DNA of 7,528 nt, taken from assembly GCA_947461645.1 (NCBI GenBank), contig CANHMN010000080.1, forward strand, positions 1 to 7,528, given 5' to 3'. Below the pieces are notes generated by a model. That model saw nothing but the letters and a program-made list of their open reading frames with translations, ran no database searches and was not told where the DNA came from. This document shows, piece after piece, positions 1 to 5,842 of this stretch (within the stretch, counting starts at the first letter, position 1; every line of letters starts with the position of its first letter). A program made the position numbers and the translations under genes. The DNA comes from Chitinophagaceae bacterium (lineage in GTDB: Bacteria; Bacteroidota; Bacteroidia; Chitinophagales; Chitinophagaceae).

Positions 1-120
1 AATGACACCTTGTTCAATGTGTGTTTTTTCATTCATCATCATGACAGAACCTTTTCCAAAGTCTTTGTCAATTTTGTCCATCGTAAGCTTTAATGCTTTT
101 AGTTTTTCTGCGTTGCTCAT
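1..120 (-). CDS. recA: RecA recombinase, N-terminal fragment (runs off left edge)
   Basis: Reading the minus strand from the ATG at 120-118 gives 40 residues that begin MSNAEKLKALKLTMDKIDKD and continue with FGKGSVMMMNEK and IEQGVI. This is the N-terminal helix and first strand of RecA: the FGKGS motif is diagnostic, and the family continues from this point into the ISTGS segment. RecA is the cytoplasmic DNA-dependent ATPase that forms filaments on single-stranded DNA for homologous recombination and repair. The ATP-binding Walker A motif and all later parts lie outside the window, so integrity cannot be judged. No Shine-Dalgarno sequence precedes the ATG; the upstream bases are A-rich, as is common in Bacteroidota. 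The gene follows the parvulin gene on the same strand but is 182 bases away, and it probably has its own promoter. Identification is from the N-terminus only, but the match to the family pattern is clear. Confidence 0.9.
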   Translation of the reverse strand, partial: MSNAEKLKALKLTMDKIDKDFGKGSVMMMNEKTHIEQGVI

Positions 121-170
121 AATTTTCTGTTTTAGTGGTGTATCTGATATCGTTTACAAAAATAGAAAAC

Positions 171-198
171 CAAAGTTAAGGGAATGATTTTAAACAAA
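171..198 (-). promoter_or_regulatory. Candidate recA promoter (Bacteroidota -33/-7 type)
   Basis: On the minus strand TAACTTTG (178-171) fits the TAnnTTTG -7 consensus of Bacteroidota. A TTTG (198-195) lies 16 bases upstream, slightly shorter than the usual 17-23. A second exact TAnnTTTG match, TATTTTTG at 164-157, lies downstream but has no TTG at a proper distance. Transcription would start around 150-167 and give a leader of about 30-45 bases. This is motif matching only. Confidence 0.4.
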
Positions 199-205
199 CT
201 AATTA

Positions 206-226
206 ATTTAGCATTAATTGCTAAAT
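206..226. promoter_or_regulatory. 21-bp palindrome upstream of recA, candidate operator
   Basis: ATTTAGCA (206-213) and TGCTAAAT (219-226) are perfect 8-base inverted arms around the 5-base centre TTAAT. The palindrome starts 8 bases upstream of the candidate -33 element of recA. No T-run follows on either strand, so it does not look like a terminator. The size and symmetry suit a dimeric helix-turn-helix regulator. That reading is inference, and in such AT-rich DNA the arms could partly be chance. Confidence 0.4.
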
Positions 227-289
227 ATTTTAACCGACAAAAAGGAAGAAAAAACTGGGATTTTGGGGAGTTATTTCTTTTACAGGTTT

Positions 290-311
290 AAAAAACGGCC
301 AATTAACGGCC
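290..311 (-). terminator. Weak possible terminator at the end of the parvulin gene
   Basis: On the minus strand GGCC (311-308), a 7-base loop and GGCC (300-297) are followed by G and six Ts (295-290). The stem is only 4 bp and overlaps the stop codon, so termination would be weak at best. If it fails, parvulin transcripts would read into recA. Confidence 0.22.
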
Positions 312-2213
312 CTTGATTATCTCTTGCAATACAGATTCCTGTATGATTACCGGATACTTTTTTCTTAGCGACTCCAGCCATTTTTTTTCTACCTCCGACT
401 GGTAATCATTCGTTATTAAAGCCCTTGCCTCTTCAAAACTTCTTTGTTCGCCTGCCTCGTGAAGATCATAATACCTCACAAAACTTGCCGAGCCATCGGC
501 ATTAACAGTTACCTCCGAAAAGCTGTTTGTACGCGCATCAGTTCCGTTGGTCAATTGAGCCAGTTCTATGCGCAGACTATCACCCTGAACATCACCGGGC
601 CTTGCTTCCATCAACTCTATCCAAGATTTGCCAGCTTTAAGCTGATCTATCGTTTCTTTAGCAATATCCGAAGTTGCACAATTCATCATCAATACATCCG
701 CGCTGGCTCCCCATTTGTATTTTGATTTATTTCTGTTGTAATAATCTTCGAGTCCTGCCGTATCTGTACCAGCTTTTGACCACACTTCTTTTTCCATCAC
801 TTCAAAAAGCATGTTTCCCTCTTTGAACTCCTGTATCTGATAAGCAAATTCGGGACTGAAATCTTCCAGGTGCTTTTTATAATATTCCAAAATGCTTGCG
901 TTGAGGAAGTTGTTCCAAATTTCATCATTGCTTTCTCCTCTGTATACTTCCGAATTGGCCTTAAACTCTCTGATGTACTCCAGCCATTTTTTACCGTTGA
1001 CTGTGTTTTTCGCAAAACTGAATAAGGTCTTGTTGCTGATGGGTAATTTTTCGGTCAAATTGGATTCGGGATTAACCATTACGCTGTCTGCATATTTCAT
1101 CAAATCTAACTTCACTATTTTAGCATTCATTTTGAAGCCAACCTTTGCTTCAATCTCTTTGGCAAAACGATCTTTCGCCGTTTTTATCCTGTTGTCCTTC
1201 ATCAGTTTGTTTTTCAACTCATACTGCAGCGCCTCGTCGGTTGAGGAAGATGGCGTTGGGGTAAAGCCAAGCCTTTTTACAATATGATAGCCAAATGAAG
1301 TGGCGAAGGGTTCCGAAACATCACCATCCTTGAGCAGCTTGAGCACTTCTTTCTCAAAAGCATAGTTGTATTTACCGGTTCCGAATTCTGGCAGTTCACC
1401 ACCATTCAAATAGGTAAGCTTGTCCTCGCTTACATTTCTGGCCAAGGTGGCAAAATCGACGCCGTTGTTCAGCAATCCATAAACGGAATCTGCAAGTTGT
1501 TTGGCGTTTGCTTTTGACTTGTCGTCAGGATTAGGCGGAAAAGTAAACAACAGTTGCGCCACTTTCCATTTGCCGGCTGCAGGTCTTTTATCAATTACCT
1601 TGAAAATATGCCAAGCGCTTTTGGTTCTTATTAAGCCTGAGGTTTCACCAACCTTCGTTTCGTAAACTGCAGTTTCAAATTTGTACGGCAAAGTGAATAC
1701 GGTGATGAATCCCAGGTCATTAAACTTAACAGCATCAGGCACAACGGCATTGCTGTTTTTTTTCAGCTCCTCGCCAAATCCTTTTATGGTTTGGTATTTT
1801 TTCAGCGTGTCTTCAGGCGAAAGTCCGGCTTCTACCGGAAGAGAATAATGGTAAGCCCTGATGTCTGTTTGGCTTCTGGTAAAGGCCTCATTCATAAGTG
1901 AGTTGAAAGCTCGCTCGTCATTCACATAATTTTCCTCTATTTCTCTTCTAAAATTACTGAGGTCGTTAGCAATTTGAATGGAAGTATCAATTCCAAGATC
2001 TTTAGCTGCCTGTACTTTTAGTTTGAAGTTGGCGTACAATTCAGCATACTCTCTAACCGCTTTAGATTTGTCTTCCGATGCGTTTTTGTTTTTGTTGTAG
2101 GCGCGTAAAAAGGCTTCTTTAGAAACCTTGTTGTTTCCGTAGCTTATTACTGTTTGTGCACTGCCGGCAGACATCATAAGTATGCCCAAAGCGGACACTA
2201 CAACCTTCTTCAT
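303..2213 (-). CDS. SurA-like periplasmic multi-domain parvulin peptidylprolyl isomerase
   Basis: The 636-residue protein starts with a signal peptide (MKKVVVSALG to SAGSA, predicted cut after Ala19), so it acts in the periplasm. A SurA-like helical region follows (about 25-117). A first parvulin-like (PpiC) domain spans about 118-210, with His122 and a closing SAWHIFKV (His202). A second spans about 215-316, with the family pattern DFATLARNVSED, GGELPEF and FGYHIVKRL (His310). A divergent third repeat may lie at about 489-585 (YYNRNKSKYKW onward). Such proteins catalyse cis-trans prolyl isomerisation or act as chaperones for outer-membrane and secreted proteins. The chosen ATG (2213-2211) has AGGA six bases upstream (2223-2220) and opens directly into a normal signal peptide. 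A longer in-frame ATG at 2273 would add 20 charged residues in front of it and overlap the neighbour. The gene lies 10 bases after the thioredoxin-fold gene, so the two are very probably co-transcribed. The substrate is unknown. Confidence 0.88.
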   Translation of the reverse strand: MKKVVVSALGILMMSAGSAQTVISYGNNKVSKEAFLRAYNKNKNASEDKSKAVREYAELYANFKLKVQAAKDLGIDTSIQIANDLSNFRREIEENYVNDERAFNSLMNEAFTRSQTDIRAYHYSLPVEAGLSPEDTLKKYQTIKGFGEELKKNSNAVVPDAVKFNDLGFITVFTLPYKFETAVYETKVGETSGLIRTKSAWHIFKVIDKRPAAGKWKVAQLLFTFPPNPDDKSKANAKQLADSVYGLLNNGVDFATLARNVSEDKLTYLNGGELPEFGTGKYNYAFEKEVLKLLKDGDVSEPFATSFGYHIVKRLGFTPTPSSSTDEALQYELKNKLMKDNRIKTAKDRFAKEIEAKVGFKMNAKIVKLDLMKYADSVMVNPESNLTEKLPISNKTLFSFAKNTVNGKKWLEYIREFKANSEVYRGESNDEIWNNFLNASILEYYKKHLEDFSPEFAYQIQEFKEGNMLFEVMEKEVWSKAGTDTAGLEDYYNRNKSKYKWGASADVLMMNCATSDIAKETIDQLKAGKSWIELMEARPGDVQGDSLRIELAQLTNGTDARTNSFSEVTVNADGSASFVRYYDLHEAGEQRSFEEARALITNDYQSEVEKKWLESLRKKYPVIIQESVLQEIIKGR

Positions 2214-2226
2214 ATGCGTTCCTTTA
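2214..2226 (-). promoter_or_regulatory. Ribosome binding site deciding the parvulin start
   Basis: The minus strand reads TAAAGGAACGCAT before the ATG at 2213. It contains the stop codon of the upstream gene (2226-2224) and then AGGA (2223-2220), with six bases to the ATG. This is the only clear Shine-Dalgarno sequence before a gene in the window. It supports the 2213 start over the upstream ATG at 2273 and suggests translational coupling to the preceding gene. Confidence 0.6.
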
Positions 2227-3663
2227 TTTGGTTTCCTTCTTGCCTTTGTTCCATTTTGTTTCAAGAAGTTCATTCAGTTGCTCCCAACCAAGCTTTTTTC
2301 CGATGATTCTCTTGTCTTTGTCTAACAACAATAGCGTTGGTGTCTGTATCACATCAAAAAGTTGTCTGAAACCCGCAACTTTTGCATCGTTTATCTTTTT
2401 TTCCATTTCTGGTGTTTCGTAAACATTGATCCAGTCGCCGATCTTCTTTTCCTTAATGAAGTTTACCCACTCTTTTTTCTTTTCATTGTCAGACAAAACA
2501 GAATAAATTTTTACGCCGTGTTTTTTCCAGGATGCTCTGTATATCGAGTCTATTCTTGGAACTTCTTCTTTACAATGTCCGCAAGAGGGATCCCAGAAAG
2601 CCAGCAACATGTATTCGGCCTCTTGATCATAAAGTGCTTTCTTTTTTCCGGTGGAGTCTACCATTTCCAAATTGGCTGCCTTTGCGCCAATCAGGTTGCT
2701 CATTTGCATGTAAGCTCTTTTTGAAATGGTCTCCATTTGTTTTTCATTGAGCCAACTGCTTACGCCCTTGCTGTGGTATTTTTCAAAAAGATGCACGAAT
2801 ACAGCATCTTGGCCCATGTATTTGGGATTTAGGTATTCGTCTGTAAACCAGTTCAACAAAAATTTATACATCTCCGGAGCTGTTCTTGCCAGCAGCAGTT
2901 TGTAATCTAGTTCTTTGATAATGGTATCGGACGCCTGAGGCAACAACTCTCTGAAATACCTTTCCAATTTTGGCAAAAAGAATGGAGTTCGGATAATTCG
3001 GTCATCCATAAACGTTATGCCATCCCAATAATGTGCACGATAGTGGTTGTAGTTGTCTAAGCTGTCCTGACGCGTTTTAGGATTTTTGTTCAAAATCTCT
3101 GGCTCCTTCATGGTATTTAGAAATAAAGTAAGAAGCGATTCGGGGAAGTTACTGATGAGACTGTCGCGATAGCTGCTCACTTCTTTGTTGAGTTTGGCAA
3201 AATTTGCCTCATGAATACTGGAATCAGCTCTGTTGGCAGATACATTGTAAGCATTTCTTTCTTTTTGCATTTCAGCAGATTTGCCCATTACAAATTTTTG
3301 GTAGCGCTGAAACATCGAATAGTCGGCCGATCCGGTAACATTCATGTTCATCAAATCAGTGGTATCTGCATTTATGGTGATGTCTTGACTCTTGTCTACA
3401 AAAAAATCGGCAGTGAGTCGCTTTCCGGGAAATACAATGGAATAAATGCCACCAGGCAATGTTCTCTTACCCGTAAAAACAGCAGTACCGTCGCTGCTCA
3501 CAACTGTAGAGTCTTCGATGTTAAGGTTCTTGCCCATGTGGTAGCATAGATATGTCAAACCTTCTTTGTAGCTAGGCGTTTTGAGGGTTACTTTAAATGA
3601 CTGTGCAAAAGAAATGCACGAAGCAAGCGGAAGAATTGCCGAAAGGAGTAACTTTTTCATCAT
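2224..3663 (-). CDS. Exported TlpA-like thioredoxin-fold protein (DUF4369-DUF5106-TlpA)
   Basis: The 479-residue protein begins with an export signal (MMKKLLLSAILPLASCISFA). Residues about 22-115 resemble DUF4369, a beta-rich domain common in front of Bacteroidota thioredoxins. Residues about 165-325 resemble DUF5106, with the typical DDRIIRTPFFLPKLERYF and GQDAVFVHLFEKYHSKG segments. The C-terminal thioredoxin fold (about 330-475) has the redox pair in WDPSCGHCKEEVP (Cys361, Cys364) and the cis-proline in TPT (Pro442). It is therefore expected to exchange thiols and disulfides on periplasmic proteins or heme-related substrates; which of these, and in which direction, cannot be read from the sequence. 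LASC (13-16) fits a lipobox, so the mature protein may be a lipoprotein on Cys16; cleavage after Ala20 (SFA|Q) is the alternative. Met1 and Met2 are adjacent ATGs (3663 and 3660) and cannot be told apart. It is the first gene of a likely operon with the parvulin gene. Confidence 0.88.
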   Translation of the reverse strand: MMKKLLLSAILPLASCISFAQSFKVTLKTPSYKEGLTYLCYHMGKNLNIEDSTVVSSDGTAVFTGKRTLPGGIYSIVFPGKRLTADFFVDKSQDITINADTTDLMNMNVTGSADYSMFQRYQKFVMGKSAEMQKERNAYNVSANRADSSIHEANFAKLNKEVSSYRDSLISNFPESLLTLFLNTMKEPEILNKNPKTRQDSLDNYNHYRAHYWDGITFMDDRIIRTPFFLPKLERYFRELLPQASDTIIKELDYKLLLARTAPEMYKFLLNWFTDEYLNPKYMGQDAVFVHLFEKYHSKGVSSWLNEKQMETISKRAYMQMSNLIGAKAANLEMVDSTGKKKALYDQEAEYMLLAFWDPSCGHCKEEVPRIDSIYRASWKKHGVKIYSVLSDNEKKKEWVNFIKEKKIGDWINVYETPEMEKKINDAKVAGFRQLFDVIQTPTLLLLDKDKRIIGKKLGWEQLNELLETKWNKGKKETK

Positions 3664-3681
3664 AAATCAAAAAATTATGGA

Positions 3682-3689
3682 CAAATGTA
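3682..3689 (-). promoter_or_regulatory. Candidate -7 element of the thioredoxin-parvulin operon
   Basis: TACATTTG on the minus strand (3689-3682) matches TAnnTTTG exactly. It ends 18 bases before the first ATG, which implies a leader of about 12 bases. No TTG lies at the expected upstream spacing; the nearest TTTG is 33 bases away. A further minus-strand match, TAATTTTG (3743-3736), also lacks a well-spaced -33 partner. The 128-base region 3664-3791 holds the divergent promoters of both flanking transcription units. Confidence 0.4.
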
Positions 3690-3717
3690 TTCAATTAATT
3701 GCTGTTATCCCATCCTG

Positions 3718-3749
3718 TTGGTCAAAGACAGTCTCCAAAATTACATTTC
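3718..3749 (+). promoter_or_regulatory. Candidate promoter for the methyltransferase gene, upstream option
   Basis: TTG (3718-3720), a 21-base spacer and TACATTTC (3742-3749) match the Bacteroidota -33/-7 pattern except for the last base. Transcription would start near 3755 and leave a leader of about 37 bases before the GTG at 3792. It competes with the exact -7 match at 3780-3787. Confidence 0.3.
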
Positions 3750-3779
3750 ATTAACAATATGTTTTACTGCCGAATCGGT

Positions 3780-3787
3780 TAATTTTG
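3780..3787 (+). promoter_or_regulatory. Exact -7 element four bases before the GTG start
   Basis: TAATTTTG matches TAnnTTTG exactly, and the GTG start codon begins five bases after its last base. If used, transcription would start at or within a few bases of the start codon and give a leaderless or nearly leaderless mRNA. No TTG is found 17-23 bases upstream, which weakens the call. Confidence 0.3.
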
Positions 3788-3791
3788 CCAA

Positions 3792-5207
3792 GTGAGCAGA
3801 AAACAGAAAAACATCGTACTTGCCAATATCTTATTGACCGACTATGCCGCTGAGGGAAAAGCATTGGTGAAGCAAGATGGCAAGGTCATTTTTGTGTCGG
3901 GCGCCGTACCTGGCGATACCGTAGACATTCAAATCACCAAAAACAAAAAAGACTGGGCTGAGGGCAGGGCCATTAAAATCATTTCTCCTGCCCCCGACAG
4001 GCTTCAACCGTTTTGTAAGCATTTTGGACTATGCGGAGGATGTAAATGGCAAATGCTTCCTTACGCCAAACAGCTTCAATACAAACAGATCGAAGCTGAA
4101 CAAAACCTCAAACGCATCGGAAAAACCGATATACCGGAATTGTTGCCCATTATTGGCTCCGACAATACCACACAATACAGAAACAAGCTGGAGTTTACTT
4201 TCAGCAACAAAAGATTTTTAACTCATGAAGAGATTGGCAGTGCAGACAGCATTGCTCAGCAAAGCGCTCTGGGCTACCATGCTCCAAGGGTTTTCGATAA
4301 AGTCATTGATATTACCGAATGTCATTTGCTCGATCCTGTAAACAACCTGATTAGGAATACAATCAGGGAATTTGCTCTTGAAAAAGGATATACATTTTAT
4401 GACATCAGAAACCATACCGGCTGGTTAAGGAACATCATCGTAAGGTACACCACTACCGGCGAGCTTATGGTCAATATTTGCATCAACCACGAAGCTGAAT
4501 CCGACAGAACAGCGCTGCTTGACCATCTTTTGTTGAAAGTTCCGGCCATAACCACGCTGCTTTATACCATCAATCCCAAATGGAACGATACCATTTACGA
4601 TTTGGAGCCTCAGGTGTATTTCGGAAAGGGCTTTATCACTGAAAAACTCGGACACCTTGAGTTTATGATCAGTCCGAAGTCGTTTTTTCAAACCAATACA
4701 GCCCAGGCCGTTAAGCTATATAATGTGACAAAAGATTTTGCAAACCTGTCGGGAAGTGAAATTGTATATGACCTTTACTGCGGAACAGGAAGCATCGGGT
4801 TGTACGTAAGTGATAAAGCAAAAAAAGTGATTGGCGTGGAGGTGGTTGCAGATGCTATTGAAGACGCGAAAAAAAATGCCGCACTCAATGGTATTGAACA
4901 TGCCGATTTTTATGCCGGCGATGTTATAAAAATTTGCAACGATGAATTTTTTGCGAATCACGGCAAGCCAGATGTTGTGATAACAGACCCGCCTCGTGCT
5001 GGAATGCACGATAAGCTTGTAGCAAAATTGCTGGAGATGGAAGCACCCAAAATTGTTTATGTAAGCTGCAATACTGCAACACAGGCAAGAGATATCGCTT
5101 TGCTGTCAGAAAAATATACAGTTAGCAAAGTGCAGCCGGTTGATATGTTCCCGCATACACATCATATTGAGTGCGTGGCATTGCTTACCTTGAAAACAAA
5201 CCATTAA
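3792..5207 (+). CDS. rlmD: 23S rRNA (uracil-C5)-methyltransferase, RlmD/TrmA family
   Basis: This 471-residue cytoplasmic enzyme should transfer a methyl group from S-adenosylmethionine to C5 of a uridine in RNA. An N-terminal TRAM RNA-binding domain covers about residues 5-63. Iron-sulfur ligands are visible as Cys75, Cys81 and Cys84 (CKHFGLCGGC) and Cys177 (TECHLL), the four-cysteine [4Fe-4S] arrangement of RlmD. The catalytic domain has SAM motif YDLYCGTGSIGL (326-337), TDPPRAG (398-404), nucleophile Cys426 in VSCNT, and general-base Glu460 in HHIECVALL. The length fits the family. The start is GTG at 3792: an in-frame TAA at 3780-3782 excludes anything longer, and the next in-frame ATG would remove the TRAM domain and part of the cluster. 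No Shine-Dalgarno sequence is present. RlmD (U1939), RlmC/RlmCD and TrmA are related, so the exact target base is inferred; the cluster makes TrmA unlikely. The rhomboid gene follows 31 bases later. Confidence 0.92.
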   Translation: MSRKQKNIVLANILLTDYAAEGKALVKQDGKVIFVSGAVPGDTVDIQITKNKKDWAEGRAIKIISPAPDRLQPFCKHFGLCGGCKWQMLPYAKQLQYKQIEAEQNLKRIGKTDIPELLPIIGSDNTTQYRNKLEFTFSNKRFLTHEEIGSADSIAQQSALGYHAPRVFDKVIDITECHLLDPVNNLIRNTIREFALEKGYTFYDIRNHTGWLRNIIVRYTTTGELMVNICINHEAESDRTALLDHLLLKVPAITTLLYTINPKWNDTIYDLEPQVYFGKGFITEKLGHLEFMISPKSFFQTNTAQAVKLYNVTKDFANLSGSEIVYDLYCGTGSIGLYVSDKAKKVIGVEVVADAIEDAKKNAALNGIEHADFYAGDVIKICNDEFFANHGKPDVVITDPPRAGMHDKLVAKLLEMEAPKIVYVSCNTATQARDIALLSEKYTVSKVQPVDMFPHTHHIECVALLTLKTNH

Positions 5208-5219
5208 AACGTACCTTTA
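5190..5219 (+). promoter_or_regulatory. Candidate internal promoter for the rhomboid pair
   Basis: TTG (5190-5192), a 19-base spacer and TACCTTTA (5212-5219) resemble the Bacteroidota -33/-7 pattern with one mismatch in the last -7 position. It overlaps the end of the methyltransferase gene and would start transcription about 10-15 bases before the first rhomboid ATG. Read-through from the methyltransferase gene is equally possible, because no terminator is visible in the 31-base gap. Confidence 0.3.
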
Positions 5220-5238
5220 ACCCCACGAAACCGTAAGC

Positions 5239-5841
5239 ATGAACAGAAGCACTCCTCCCATCGTACTCAACCTTATCATCATAAACATATTGTTTTTTTT
5301 CGCAGAACTTTTGCTTGGGGGTTCCGGTGGTTTTGTGGCTGAGTTAATTGCCAATCTTACCCTTTTTCCAATAGAGAGCGGATTTTTCCAACCTTACCAG
5401 CTCATCAGCTACATGTTTTTGCATGCCGGATTTTCCCACTTGCTGTTGAATATGTTTGGATTATGGATGTTTGGAAGCTTGATGGAAAACCTTTGGGGAC
5501 CAAAACGCTTCCTGATTTTTTATGTGGTTTGCGGATTGGCTGCAGGTATAGCTCAGCTTTTATTGGGAAATGGACCCGCCGTTGGTGCATCAGGCGCTAT
5601 AATGGGCCTTTTGGTAGCCTATGGATATACTTTTCCAAACACACAACTGTTTGTATTTCCAATACCTTTTCCCATCAAGGCCAAGTGGGCAGTTATAGGC
5701 ATATTGGCACTTGATATTTTTGGAGGGTTATCTAATTCGCCCGCAGACAACATCGCGCATTTTGCACACCTAGGCGGTGCCGTTATAGGATTTATTATTG
5801 TCTTGTATTGGAACAGAACAGACAGACAACGCTTTTATTGA
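5239..5841 (+). CDS. Rhomboid-family intramembrane serine protease, catalytically intact
   Basis: This 200-residue membrane protein has about six hydrophobic segments, the minimal rhomboid core. The catalytic serine is Ser118 in GASGAIMG. The partner histidine is His177 in HFAHLGG. The conserved HxxxxHxxxN of the second helix is present as His62, His67 and Asn71 (HAGFSHLLLNMFG). Rhomboids cut transmembrane helices of substrate proteins within the inner membrane; the substrate here cannot be predicted. The ATG at 5239 starts a short polar N-terminus (MNRSTPPIV) before the first helix, as is usual for this short type, and no Shine-Dalgarno sequence is visible. The TGA stop is one base before the ATG of a second rhomboid-family gene, which strongly suggests co-expression of the two. 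Tandem rhomboid genes of this short-long type are known to me in other Bacteroidota. Confidence 0.93.
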   Translation: MNRSTPPIVLNLIIINILFFFAELLLGGSGGFVAELIANLTLFPIESGFFQPYQLISYMFLHAGFSHLLLNMFGLWMFGSLMENLWGPKRFLIFYVVCGLAAGIAQLLLGNGPAVGASGAIMGLLVAYGYTFPNTQLFVFPIPFPIKAKWAVIGILALDIFGGLSNSPADNIAHFAHLGGAVIGFIIVLYWNRTDRQRFY

Positions 5842-5842
5842 T

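Noticed and set aside
2..187. Plus-strand 61-codon open frame at the left edge
   Set aside because: It is the antisense of the recA N-terminus and its upstream region; the minus-strand RecA match explains the sequence.
181..302. Possible small RNA or extra small gene in the recA upstream region
   Set aside because: No open frame with a credible start and no hairpin with a T-run were seen apart from the palindrome and the weak stem near 300. The region is explained as promoter and spacer.
892..1287. Plus-strand 131-codon open frame inside the parvulin gene
   Set aside because: It is antisense to well-conserved parvulin coding sequence and its translation is hydrophobic and low-complexity, with no recognisable family. 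The other antisense frames at 2362-2750 and 3211-3549 are rejected for the same reason.
2214..2273. In-frame ATG at 2273 giving a 20-residue longer parvulin protein
   Set aside because: The extra residues (MNFLKQNGTKARRKPNKGTH) would bury the signal peptide, overlap the upstream gene by 50 bases and ignore the AGGA sequence before the ATG at 2213.
5798..5842. TTG start at 5798 for the second rhomboid
   Set aside because: It lies inside the first rhomboid gene, has no ribosome binding site and adds unconserved residues. The ATG at 5843, one base after the preceding stop, is a normal coupled start.
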